From Diphasiastrum complanatum (taxonomy: Eukaryota > Streptophyta > Lycopodiopsida > Lycopodiales > Lycopodiaceae), in NCBI GenBank assembly GCA_029204225.1, contig CM055096.1, forward strand, positions 5,882,931-5,946,930: a stretch of 64,000 nt of DNA, read 5' to 3'. Positions within the stretch are counted from its first letter, which is position 1; each line of letters begins with the position of its first letter. The position numbers and the translations under genes are program-made. Below the pieces are notes generated by a model that was not told the DNA's origin, searched no databases, and saw nothing but the letters and a program-made list of their open reading frames with translations. Shown piece by piece: positions 21,640-33,177 of this stretch.

Positions 21640-24600
21640 TTCAATTGTTAATCAATCAATTAATCGCTCTTGTGAGTCGTTATTAGGCTCATTTCAGGTC
21701 CAAAGTACTATACTTTAACAGCTCCATCACTCAATATACAATTTGTTTTTTGCTTGAAGACAATAATATATCACTTTGGCACCGACTTAAAAAAAAAATT
21801 GATGCCATAAGTATTCGATGTTGTGGTTATAGTAGTTTAGAGAATAAGACATGGGAAGTGTGATGAATAGAAATTACATGTCATTTGTGATGAAGTTGGA
21901 CCAGCTATTGTGGTTCTATGTGAATATGGAAAAAATCTTGATAATTTGGGAAGGAAAGTCTTGGATGCATCCAATGATGCCAGTAAGGGGAATAGAAAGA
22001 ATGTTAAGCACGATATTTCAATTGTTGCATATTTTATGAAAATGTTGCACGGTGCTGACCTTCTATGTGTAATTGGAAAAATCTATCTAAATTTTTTTAT
22101 TATCTAAAATTGGGTAATTGGGATACATACACATAAAGTTGTAGTCATAAGATTGCCTACTTCATGCTTTGGGTTTAAGAGAGTTAGTCATTAAATATAT
22201 GGTTCTCCAATGGTTAAGAAAATAGGTAGATATTCAAGGGTGAACAATTGATTCTTCAAGGTAATGGACATAGAGCTAAAAGAAATCTAAAAGAGATACA
22301 AGAATTGGCTGCATAAAATGAGCTACTTGAGAGACTAGACATGTGAATGTAGTTTTTTTGGAAGCTTTGTGTCCAGTCCAACACTTATACATTATGCTTT
22401 GATTGTCTATCTTTTTTTATCTATGAATATCCCATATCTAGTAAGATGTCAATTTTCTATCCTTGAGTCTATGATGATAATGACATTTTGGTTATCCTAG
22501 ATATTGTTGGTTCATATATCTTGCCAACTTTGGCTCTAGGATATTTTTGTACATTTGGGACATTGTAACATAAAGTGCAATGAAAAGCATGTATATGACA
22601 TACAAAGTATGAAGGTGATAATTATTCATATGGTCCAATAATATGGTATTGTTGCTAGATATTAGGGAGTACAAAAAAAAAAAGCAAATGTAAAGCCTTG
22701 GACTAGATAGCTATGTGTCTAAGCGAAAGCCATCCATGTGAAAAAGAATGATGTTGTATTGTGAAATGGTGCAATCACATGGAGAGGCATAGTAAAAACT
22801 TTTTTTTTTTTCACACGAACCCCTGTCCCCCCCACCCCCCACCCGCCCCCCTCTTCTCGCTTTACATTTTAGGATATGTATATACTCATAGCCTTCATTT
22901 TAAATTTAATCATTAGTATTGGTTTCTAATCAACAAAAAAACCCCTTTACAACTATACATTGTCACCTTTTATGTTTGCTCTCACTACACTTACTACATG
23001 GTAGTCTATGGGAAATCAATTAATGGAATCTGTCAAACAATATAAGAAATTGCAAATGGCACTTCAGAAGAGCTCAAAGTCTATAAGCAAAAGGCCAATA
23101 GAATACATATTTAAGCATTGAGAGAATAGTTGTGAGACTTATAAACACTACCTTTTTGGACGACTTTGAAATCACTACCCTCTAACATTATTTTATGCGC
23201 CTTGGCTATTTATTCTATAGTTTGAGAATATGTCCATTGCATCATGGATAAATGAGACTTTTGAATTCTTAGCTAGATACAAATGTGTCATAATTATTTT
23301 GTCTCTCAAAATATGTGTCATAACTATCAAAACGAAAAAAGTGTAGGATGAGTATATAGAATGAAGTCTCATGCTATGAACACTTGAGTGTGTAACATCT
23401 AAAACGATTCTCTTATGCTTGCATTAAACTTTTATATTTTTCTTTGACATAGAATATTCACGTTATGTTTGTTTCACACAATATAAAGGCTATGAATGTC
23501 AAAGGGTATCTTTCACAAATGCTTGGCATATTGTATATCCAAATTCTTTACAATATATTTTGGTTTTTCTCTTTTTTTGTAGAGAAATGTCAATAGTTCT
23601 CACATCCTAGTTGCCAACAAAGTTAACTAAAATTCATAAACTTTAGTAGTCATTATAATTTGACCACACTTCAACAAAAATCATGGATGGTGTCGTCTTC
23701 CACAATCGCAATGAACTAATTGTCAAAATTGAATAGACTAAAATCTAAGCATCATCTCCATAGCATGTGCTAGCCAATGTCAATAGAACTTTTTACTTCA
23801 ATATAAAATCATCACTAACGTTGAAACCATTTATGTGAGATGTTGTTAAATATGTACTCATATGTACAAGCTATTTTGTAAAAAGGAATCAAGGAGAATG
23901 AGGACCTACATAAGAAAACAACAACACCCAAATAAAGACCACACATATTTTCACAAAGAACATTAGTCGTATTGAATTTGCTTACCGATTATCAATGCTC
24001 TCGTCCCATACTCCAAAACATGAACCGTTTCTTGTTGCACTTACTCACCTAAAAGGGGTCTATGAATAATGGTCTTGTTATCACCTAGAGAACAAAGATC
24101 CTTATCCTACATAATTTCTATAAGATGATAGAACACATATTGATTTAATGTGAAGGACAATTAATTGGCAAAATCTCGTTCATTAGTCCTATCTCTAGCT
24201 TTTCTTTGTAATTTTAAACAATGCATTATCAAATAATGTTTTGTTTTGTTTTTCATCAAGTAAAACATAATTTAATAATTTAATAAAAAGTAATAAGGGA
24301 GAGAGTTTGGCCCAATTAAGTGGGTCTCAATTGAGAAGATATAGATAAATTTTGAAAGTAACAACAAAAGGGCATGGGGATCCACTATGAGACAAAATAA
24401 TGATGTAAAACCATGCGAGGGTGGTATACATCAATATTATGCTAGTGGTGACAAAAATATTTGTATGCATGGATAGTGGGCCTAAATTTTTTGAAGTAAT
24501 TCCATGAAACAACTTCCTATTTCAAAAATTTGAAGTAGGCTAGAGAAAGTTGATTCTGCCAAGAAAATTATCTCCAGTAACAATAGTTGTTAGGGTGGAA

Positions 24601-25121
24601 GCATGTACTGAGGAGTGAAGTAAGAGAGGTCAATGAATTCCTCCCACATTAGATAACAAGGGAAATCATGGAGGAAATTCATTTCTAAGGGAAAGAGATT
24701 GAGAGATGATTTACATAATAAGCATCTAAAGTTAAGAGACAAAAAATACTTGATGGTTTTGAAGTGAGAAGTACACATTCACGGAGAGTTATTTCTATTC
24801 CACTTCTTGTTTAGTGTAATAAATTTATGACAGCTCCCCTTAGCACTATCAAATAAGTATTCACATAAGCATGCAAATATTCACCTTCTGATCCCAAAGA
24901 TCATCATAAATAGTTTGGAGAGGAATAAAACTGCTCATAATATGAGAGATATAGTTGAGAAAATGTTTTTCATTGAGAGAGAAGTGGAATCTAGGATTTC
25001 AAATGTGAGTGTAAAATTCATCAAGAAAATGATTAAAAGACAAGTTACCTTGTGGGCAATGTTAGTGGCAAATTTTGATGGTTTTAGAATAATGTGAGCC
25101 TAATGATAAAGAGCATCTTGG

Positions 25122-25123
<2 letters not shown>
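21640..25123. other. About 3.5 kb of AT-rich DNA without a supported gene
   Basis: I found no coding motif on either strand. Open frames are 75 codons or shorter. A poly-T followed by a C-rich run lies at 22,801-22,855. The region is probably very old repeat sequence. Confidence 0.5.

Positions 25124-25207
<84 letters not shown>
25124..25207. repeat. (TC)n microsatellite, 84 bp
   Basis: Perfect dinucleotide tract. Confidence 0.97.
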
Positions 25208-25210
<3 letters not shown>

Positions 25211-25784
25211 TATTAATACCTATTGTGCTAAGCATTACACATGGAAGCAATACGTTTATCAATGCTGAGAATGGGCTAAATGTCAACAACTCAACTTTCA
25301 ATGGAGTTTTTTCCTTTGGTGGACCTAATCAAATGAGGCCACAAAATCTCATCTTTAATGTTATTGTTATCATGTACATTTATGACACACTTATGAACAT
25401 GGACCACATTATTAGAGTTTTCCAACGAAGAAAAGCATCAAGAAAGGATTGAATATAAGAAGTTAGTGTTAAACTTGGTCAATTGATGATTGGGAGCAAA
25501 GCAAGATTTTTCCTCTCATAAGAAAGGTTGGGAGGCAACACTAGAAACTAAAAGGAATGAATATATGATGACTTGAAAATACAAATCACTTGCAATGTTA
25601 GCACTGTTTAATATTAAGGCTTTGAGACTGCACAATATGATTATATAGATTACAAAAGTTCTAGTTGTGTTTAGTTGAGCATTACTAGAAACAAATTAAT
25701 TCGTTGGAAAACTCGTCCTGGGGGGGAGGGGGAAGGGGTGTGAAACTCCATTTGTTTATGAAAAGATGAAAAGTTATGCTTATG

Positions 25785-26315
25785 ATTTAGCTCAAAGTTT
25801 TGTAGATAAGCCATTTGGACTTTATGGATTTCCATCTAATGTAGTGAGTGATTATAATCGCTAATTTGTGTCTATTGTATTCCGAAATTTGAGAACCTTT
25901 AAGAAATATGAGTGCGAAAAGTGTCTATTGATGATTAAGCTCTCTTATAAAAATTATTGCATGTCGCCACAAGTTATAACCCCTTTATGCTTATGATCGA
26001 ACGCCTATTTCTTTCATTCCATGGAAGAGGCTTTTTAGTTAGCGTGTGAGAATGTTTTGAGTGTTTAAGATAGAGCAAGGCATTATGTGAATATGAAGAG
26101 ATCCCTCAAATAGGTTCAAGAAGGTGATTAGTTGTATCTTAGAATTCCAAAGACTCAAAAGCAATGAGAACCAAAAGGCACCACAAACTAGTTACAAGGT
26201 ATTGCAGACCTTTCAAGATAGTGAAGCCAATTGGCTCTTTGACTTATAAGTTAGAACTTGTTCAAAGAGTCAAAATACATCATGTATTTCATGTTAGTAG
26301 AGTGTTATGCCCTTG
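25785..26315 (+). pseudogene. Ty3/gypsy integrase relic
   Basis: One forward frame gives AQSFVDKPFGLYGFPSNVVS then DYNR, matching the integrase segment around the second catalytic Asp. Further on comes DRARHYVNMKRSLK and VQEGD. The last 130 bp read KLVTRYCRPFKIVKPIGSLT, YKLELVQRVKIHHVFHVSRV, the chromovirus-type C-terminal module. Many stops and shifts make this a dead copy. G-rich sequence lies just upstream (25,719-25,740). Confidence 0.82.
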
Positions 26316-26329
26316 AAGAGCTCAAGTTA

Positions 26330-27730
26330 GTTAGTTACTAACACTAGATCAAAGGAGGACTAGATGAGATTAGGGAACTAGAGTTAGCTTGAGGTAGACT
26401 ATAATGACTCTTAGAGGAGTCTGAGTTAAGTTAGAGATAACAATAATGTATGTCTAGAGAACTACGACTATAGTTAGAGTTAATGACTACTAATGGACAA
26501 CCAATGCATGGATATCATTGGTGGGAGCATGCTCCTCATGCATGTGGGAATAGCTCCTCATGGACTATTATAGCTATATAACTAGGTGAGTGTCGCACAT
26601 TAGTACCATTCATTGGATGAGTGGTATGTTGTCCATGTGCAAGTCATGAAATCATTTGACATCTCAATATGAATTTGGTTGTGGGGGTATGGGACATTGT
26701 AACCAAATCTTAAATGATTGATTGATTGTTGTAGTTCCCACTACATTTTGGGAATGATCTTAAAAATTAAAATTTACTCTATGGATGGGTGGATCGTAAT
26801 CATTTGAATGCTTGTACAAGATTAGATTTGAAGGGAATATTTGCAAAGAATCTTAATTTTAGAACAAGCCAGTATGAGCATATTACTTCATAGTTGGAGC
26901 ACTTGTCGCACCTAAAGAAGCTCCCTCATTGACAAACATCTCTCTAGTCTTAGTACATTTTATTGTTTACACTTAAAGTTCATCCATTGGGGCTCACCTA
27001 GCATATCTTGGTATTCTTTGGTCAAATTTGTGTACTTAGGTCATCATAATTTCTTTTGCTATTCTCAAGTCTTTAAATGCACTTGTTTTCACAAATATGT
27101 GATTGGTTTAAGAGTTGGGTTCATTGTTTGGTGCAAAAAGAGTAACATTTGGTCGCAAATAGATGGCTTTTACTTCATACAAAGTTGTTAGGCCTTCAAA
27201 CATGAAAGAACCATGTAACTCTTATAAAAACTGCAGTTGAAGAAGCAAATTTCATTAGATGTAGAGTAACAATTGATTTGCAGTGACTCGGATGCTTTAT
27301 ATATGGAGCAACTATGATGAAAAATTAGCTCTGTAGGTGTCACTTGAAAGCAACAATGGTTTAACATCGTGTGTTCATGACTTTGACAACCTATCTTTCT
27401 ATGATGCTATTAACATGTATCCAAGCCAAGGTGGTTATATACAATATTGATAATAAGGGGTGGTGTCCAATACAAAGAGCTTGAAAGGCATCAATTTACA
27501 TTTCAGCCTTAAGGAGCCCTAGGGCATATTTTGACAACCTTGAAGAGCACACAACCCAATCCCAAAGGACAAACTTCAAATGTCGTATGGCCCTAAAGAG
27601 GAAACGTCGTAGCTTAGACAATGTCTTCAGGCATGCCATTAGCAACACAATGATGGATACACAAGCCTAGTTCTTATCCACCGTGCTAAGAATCTTTCAA
27701 TAAAAGTTTATCGATAGAGGTACTTGCTAT
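26330..27730. other. No gene seen; possible decayed LTR at its start
   Basis: The region directly after the integrase relic has a TATATAACTAGG at about 26,575 that could be the promoter of its 3' LTR. I could not find LTR borders. The rest shows no coding similarity. Confidence 0.35.
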
Positions 27731-27736
27731 TCTCCT

Positions 27737-27758
27737 CGCTAAAACCAGCATTTTAGCG
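27737..27758. repeat. Short perfect hairpin
   Basis: CGCTAAAA, a six-base loop, then TTTTAGCG. Confidence 0.8.
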
Positions 27759-27939
27759 GGAGGTGCGGACCCAATCATGACCAAAGAGCCTCCAAAGTTG
27801 CTAGAATAACCCGAGAGGCCAAATGAGACAGTGTGAAATGCAAAAAGGGGTTTTTTTGTTGGTGGTAGCATGGGCCAATTGGTTGACCAAGAAAAGATGT
27901 CCACGTCCCGTGGCCTTCGAGAATTGGAAGGGATTTAGG

Positions 27940-28560
27940 GAGTGTCAGATATGGCGCTAGATTTGGCGGAGGCAGCTCTTTGGGGGGAGCTCTATCTAGG
28001 CTCGCCACCTGGGCCCAGCACATGTCCTATCCCTTCCGCCGCGCTGCTCTCACGTCATACTTTCTGCCTTCGGCTCCCTCTTCCTCTCCCTCGCCATCTC
28101 TCCTCTCTCTTTCTCTCTCCCTCCACCGCCTTCTTCGCGTCACCGCCCTATCTGCTTGGATTGTTAGAGCTTTCAATAGCTACAGATCGGATCCATGCAC
28201 CGAAGATCTTTCCGATGCTTGCTTGCTGGGCTGTTTTGCGACTGAATTTGGCTGTGGGAAGTGTCTCTAGCCTCGTACATCAATTAAGATGTTTGTGCCG
28301 CTTTGGAAGTAAGATCAGGCAGGTGGGTTGTCGGTCAAATGACACAATCTCTGCGGGGTTTTAAAGACACGATTCGTGAATTGCCGAGGGCAAGGCTGGA
28401 ATGAATCAGTCATTGTGTGTATGTGTTTCATCATGTGTAGATCTGCTATATGATACTGCAGCATTGATGGCAACGTTTGGGTTGAAGAATTTATCCAGGC
28501 TGCTGTATGCTGGATGAGAATCAATCTCAAGAGTTTGTTGTGGTCAGTTGGATCTTATAA
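27940..28560 (+). promoter_or_regulatory. GC-richer, pyrimidine-rich region upstream of the LBD gene
   Basis: Composition changes sharply from AT-rich flanks to C/T-rich sequence (CTCCCTCGCCATCTCTCC at about 28,087). A pyrimidine-rich leader of this kind is common near plant transcription starts. It may be a distal 5' UTR exon or promoter of the LBD gene, or part of a separate transcript. Open frames here have no recognisable product. Confidence 0.35.
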
Positions 28561-28918
28561 AGACAGAGGTTCGTTTATCTAGCTAGCTATTAAAAGCGTT
28601 AGAGAAGGAGCTGGGTTGTGTTAGTGAAATCATTGATCTGACTATTTAACGTTGACATAATTTAAGACAGCAGGAGAAAAACAAAACAGAACAGCATAAG
28701 AAAGAAACAAGATATTTGAAACTAAGCAAGATCGAGCAGCAGAGGGATCAGATAAAGGTCTGCGTAAGTATGAGGAGCTTTTATTCTCTGAGTATGTTGC
28801 AAGTTTATAACCGCAGCGGGGAGAGTGCCATAATGAGAAAGGGAAGGAGAGCACACATATTACAGACGACGATCTAGTGGACGTAAATTACAACGTTCCT
28901 CCCACCGCACCTCCAAAA

Positions 28919-28936
28919 ACACACACACACACACAC
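28919..28936. repeat. (AC)9 microsatellite
   Basis: Short perfect tract about 100 bp upstream of the LBD start codon. Confidence 0.9.
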
Positions 28937-29031
28937 TAGATAGAAAGCGACTGCAGGCCGTTCTAAGTAATATTTTCTACCCAGTCAAGAAAAATGCATT
29001 AGGAACGTCAATCGTATTATATTCAACCTTT

Positions 29032-29869
29032 ATGTTTATCCATTGTGAAGCTATGAGTAACGGAAGCAACAATCAGGCTTGCGCTGCTTGCAAATTTCAA
29101 AGGCGTAGATGCTCTGCAGACTGCCCGTTAGCTCGATATTTTCCAGCCGACCAGAATCAACGTTTCATGAATTGCAAAAGACTTTTTGGAGTGAGCAACA
29201 TGATCAGGTTTTTGAAGGAAGTGCATCCTACAGATAAAGACGATACCATGAAGTCCTTCATTTACGAGGCTGATGCACGAGAAAGGGACCCTGTTCACGG
29301 TTGCCTTGGTATTATTAATCGTCTCAAGGATCAAGTAGCAAAGCTAACTGAAGAGCTGCACTTGGCAAGAGAACAATTGCATTTGTTAGAGCAGCAGCAT
29401 GCAGCGACTCTTTATCAACAGCACTTGGCACAGTCCTTGGTGATTGCTGGTGCTCCGGGCACGTCTCACTCTCCTCAGGTCATATCTCCTCTGGTAGCCT
29501 CTTACCAGTATGTTCATCCAAACTCTCATTTGAATTTAGATGCAGCGATGGAATATGATACGAGGCCAGCGGCATTTGATTCAAGACAAGATTACAACAT
29601 TTCTAGGCAACCTTATGAACCCAGGTAACTAACGCCACCAACGGTTTCTCTGTGAAGACATACCATTCAACTGAATTGAGGCGGTTAACTTTGTGGTGGA
29701 AACAAGTCTGCTTTTCGCTCCTTTGTGCGTATGAATTTCTGAAACTTGTTCTTTGCATAGGTATAACGAAGACATTCAATTGAATACAGTACACATGGCG
29801 AGTCAAGTCCCAGAACATGAACTGAAAAGTGCGGCTGCCTTGTTCAGCTTGACATCAAGTCAGCGTTAG
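29032..29869 (+). CDS. LBD (LOB/AS2-domain) transcription factor, class I; two exons
   Basis: Plant-specific DNA-binding regulator of organ boundaries, lateral organs or related development, acting in the nucleus. Exon 1 is 29,032-29,624 and exon 2 is 29,761-29,869; the joined frame has 233 codons. The first Met is at 29,032; a second in-frame Met at 29,053 (MSNGSNN) is an equally plausible start. The LOB domain begins with the zinc-like block CAACKFQRRRCSADC (CX2CX6CX3C), followed by PLARYFPADQNQRFMNCKRL, the GAS block FGVSNMIRFLKEV, RERDPVHGCLGII, and a complete LX6LX3LX6L coiled coil (RLKDQV to REQL), which defines class I. A Gln/His-rich tail follows. Exon 2 adds 35 residues ending ELKSAAALFSLTSSQR. 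The wording around RFMNCKRLFGVSN and DPVHGC suggests an LBD22/LBD27-like subgroup, from memory only. No disabling mutation is seen. Confidence 0.93.
29625..29760 (+). other. LBD intron, 136 bp, GT-AG
   Basis: The donor is CCCAG|GTAACT and the acceptor TTTGCATAG|GTATAA. Removing it joins AG with G into an Arg codon and keeps frame for 35 more codons to the TAG at 29,867. If retained, the donor itself supplies an in-frame TAA. Confidence 0.85.
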
Positions 29870-31490
29870 CAGTGTTGGCAATCTTACTTTGACATCGAGT
29901 TTTTATTATCAAAAAGTTATCCATGTACGATCTGTAGACTTAAAATTTGCTTACTGTTTTCCAACTTGAGATTTAAAAGCTTTTCCTTAGAAAGAGATCA
30001 CGTTAGCAAATTAATGCCTTCAATTTGAGGATCAATAATGATCCTTGGCCAATTTTGATGTCAGTTTATACAACCCACAAAACCCTTAGGGTCTTAAATG
30101 ATACTTGGAGATGTTATCAATTTCACTTTCGTATAGTATGCAGCTTTGCAAAGTTTAATTCGAAAGCGTATGCAAGGTCAATTTCGATCCGCCGCAGTCA
30201 TTTGCATGTCACATCCATTCATAGGCTTCCTAGATAATTGACCATGTTTTGGTTCTAGTAGTGTCATTGTCTTAACCATGGAAGGCTGTAACTGAAGATG
30301 AATCTGATTGTTTCTGGTTAAGTATTATAGGCTGACATTAGTAAATATTGGCAGTTGTTTAGAATATAGCCACTTGAATGAAACGGAACACGTAGTTGGC
30401 TTTTGGTAAGATTGAAATTCACCATAACAGTCGACGTACACTTCAGTACTTAGTTCCTTGTACTATAATAAAAGTTGAGTTAGTTCTTTCATATTATCGG
30501 TTTGACTACTTTGGTGGCATGTACAGCTTATTCTAAGGTTGACCTAATCATATTACTGACTTCCCAATTTGAATTCGGAAATTTCGCTATCTCACAAAGA
30601 GATGTAATTCAGTTAATTCATTGCACTCTCTTGCATTGAGTTATTTCTTCATGAAATGCAGTCTGATGGCGGTATAACTGATGCCATCATGTAACTCGGC
30701 GAAATCTTTTCGAAATGACATGTAAGAAATCCAATCTAAGAATCTATCGTGCCTCTATTAGAGTATTGATTTCTTGCAAGATATAAGCTTTACTGGGCAC
30801 AGAAGTAGAGTCGACATTGACGTTTAAAAGTACCGATTGGCAAATGAAAGTACTTGACAATTTTTCAGTTTAAGGCAAATGTGAATGTTGCAATAATTTA
30901 TGTTTACTTGAGGTTTTCGTGTAAGAGAGCTATTGTGAATTCCTTCGTTGATTAAAGTTTTGGTTCTAAGCTCAATTCAGTGGAATCAATGTAATTTTAT
31001 ATGCTCATGTCAACCTATTTCCCCTAGTGTGTGATTGTTCTATGCCACGAATCAGACCAATACTCCACTTAATTGTGATTCTATATGCAGTAACGATAGA
31101 AGTAAATGCATAAATTTGAGATATCTCATGGGTTATATCAATGGTTTACAACTCAGTAATGAAAACCCAAGTTGCAACGAAAACATTAACATCTACTATG
31201 GATGGTATCTGTTTTTCAGACATTTGAAATGTTTGATCAGAAATATTTTTACTTTTCTTGAACTGATGAACTGGAGCTGGTGAAGTGTTTGATTCCCTGA
31301 GTGTAGGGTTGTCGCTCTCCCTCAAACCTTCCCTTGGCACCCATATTTAGGATGAAAATGAAAATAATGTGTGCTTTTTGTTGCATCGACAATGCATGTC
31401 TTCAAATGTACACTTTACAAATCTGGAGAAAAGGTGGTGGATTACATTTGCATGATATGCTCGTCCTATTATTATTATTAGTATCCAAAT
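29870..31490. other. 3' flank of the LBD gene; no further gene seen
   Basis: AT-rich, with ordinary single-copy-looking sequence. No clear polyadenylation signal or other coding region could be supported. Confidence 0.5.
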
Positions 31491-31494
31491 CTAA

Positions 31495-31539
31495 GGAAGC
31501 GGACCCTGGACGCGGACGCGTCACGGTCCAGACGCTTCC
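31495..31539. repeat. GC-rich nested hairpin
   Basis: Three inverted pairs are nested: GGAAGCG/CGCTTCC outside, CTGGAC/GTCCAG inside, and the 8-bp palindrome GACGCGTC at the centre. It stands out in AT-rich DNA and is followed by T and A runs. Confidence 0.8.
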
Positions 31540-31918
31540 GCGATTTTCAATTTTTTTTTCCAAAAAAAAAAAATACAGGCACTAGCCCACGCTGTGCCAC
31601 ATCCCCAAAGTGAAATAAAAGCAATTTATGGCCCTTCCCCCTGGGAAGTAATTATTAGAGGGTGTCTGGCACCCACCTGCCCCCTCCTGTTAAAAAATAA
31701 GAAAACGTTTACCCAAAAAAAATTGCAAAAAAAATTGCAACGACCTAACCACTGCCCATGCCTCCCATAACTGAGATATTACCAAACAACGATGACTAAT
31801 GAGCAGTTCATAAATTATTACGAACCTTTATTGGGAACTAAGCTCCAAAAAGGCGGCAAAGAAAGATTTGAAAGTGGTTTGGAGTGAAGATGATGGTTTG
31901 TATGACAAACATATTAAT

Positions 31919-31935
31919 GATTTAGGGTTTAGGGT
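31919..31935 (+). repeat. Telomere-like motif
   Basis: TTTAGGGTTTAGGGT, two plant telomere units. Similar copies lie at 32,741-32,755 (degenerate) and 33,146-33,162. Confidence 0.7.
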
Positions 31936-31991
31936 GGATCAGTGACTGTCTCAAAGAAGTGAATGCTCACCAGAGGATTTGGGAGAGGTGA

Positions 31992-32080
31992 ACGCTCACC
32001 AGAAGAGTGACAAGCTCTCAGGACCAGAAGTCTTTGGGGGAAATCAATGCTCACCAGAAGAGTGACAAGCTCTCAAGACA
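31992..32080 (+). repeat. Direct repeats, 55-bp spacing
   Basis: A 27-bp word beginning GCTCACCAGAAGAGTGACAA occurs at 31,994 and 32,049. Shorter variants of CACCAGA lie at 31,970 and 34,328. Confidence 0.8.
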
Positions 32081-32090
32081 GGAAATCAAA

Positions 32091-32285
32091 AGGCCTACAC
32101 ACTACTATGTCTTATATGATGAGATCGGTTTCCCCCTGGATGAACTTCAATAGCTTACTAATTACCTATGCAAAACTGTGTCATTCACTACAGAAAACCA
32201 CAAGACCTACACAACTATTGTGTCTTGGTTGATGAGATTGGTTTCTCTCCGGATGAACTTCAACAGCTTACTAATTACTTATGGC
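32091..32285 (+). repeat. Tandem repeat, about 111-bp unit, two copies
   Basis: Units contain TACTATGTCTTATATGATGA, then GGATGAACTTCAA and GCTTACTAATTAC. They are diverged members of the 112-bp family at 34,434-34,846. Confidence 0.82.
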
Positions 32286-32356
32286 ACTACTTCAACATGC
32301 TAGAACACGTCCAAATTTTGCATACCAACACGGGGGCTTCGAAACATCTCCTAGTT

Positions 32357-32702
32357 TGTAGGTCCCGACCGGACAAAGTGTCCCTGAAGCCCTGTTTAAC
32401 GTCGAACTTCGGACGGACGTTGCGGGCCGACCGTCGGTCGTTTCCTCGTCCTGTTTGTTCCCACAGATTCCTATCGAGGTTGTCCACTAGCCGAAACAGA
32501 CAGCACCTGAAACAGATCCCGTTTGGAGAAACAGGACCGTTGGACAGAAAGCTACAAAACTAGTCCATTTCACTTGACCTAATTGCGTTTCTCTCCAGTC
32601 GAAGGGCCATTTTGACCGAACGATAACCGAATCGAGCCAGGCTTGATCCCTTGGGTTCGTATCGGGATCACAAACCTGTGGACTGTGTTCCTGGACCATT
32701 AA
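32357..32702. repeat. Dispersed repeat of about 345 bp, copy 1
   Basis: It begins near GGACAAAGTGTCCCTGAAGC and ends CTGGACCATTAA. The same order of words appears at 34,852-35,124 (partial) and 35,141-35,487. Its minus strand is largely open (32,487-32,699). Confidence 0.82.
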
Positions 32703-33145
32703 CGCAGTCTACACAGTACCATGGCCTATGTGATGAGATAGATTTAGGGTTTGGGGAGGTACAACGTCACATGGGCAACTAATCGGAGCAGGTCCTGAAA
32801 GATGCTCGCCGACACAACGAACAGAGCAAGAAGCAGAATTTCGCGAGAGCCAGCGAGAGATAATGGCACGACTACCAGAGTTGCAGCCACGTGGTCCGAG
32901 AAAGGGTCCCTTGTCGTCGGGCCAACCAGTAGGTCTTATGGTTCCCTGTAGTGAATGGCACTGTTATGATGACCATTCACTCTTCTGGTGACCATTTACT
33001 CCCTGTAGTGAATGGCACGGTTCTGACGACCATTCAGCACTGTTAGTAGTAGTTTTGTTGCAGTTGTTTTCATCATGCTACGGAATCGAGGACACACACC
33101 ACACAAACACCTCAAAATGCGCCAAAATGTTGGCCTTTTGTTTGG

Positions 33146-33162
33146 TTTAGGGTTTAGGGTTT
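33146..33162 (+). repeat. Telomere-like motif
   Basis: TTTAGGGTTTAGGGTTT, just outside the left arm of the large hairpin. Confidence 0.75.
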
Positions 33163-33177
33163 GGGGAACAATCAACC

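Noticed and set aside
22801-22855. Possible G-quadruplex or regulatory C-rich site
   Set aside because: Only a poly-T and irregular C runs; no supporting context.
27942-28364. 140-codon frame upstream of LBD as a protein gene
   Set aside because: Leu/Ser/Pro-rich from pyrimidine-rich DNA, overlapping open frames in other phases, no recognisable domain.
32047-32563. Forward frames over the 112-bp and 345-bp repeats as genes
   Set aside because: The 112-bp period is not a multiple of three, so the peptide changes frame at each unit.
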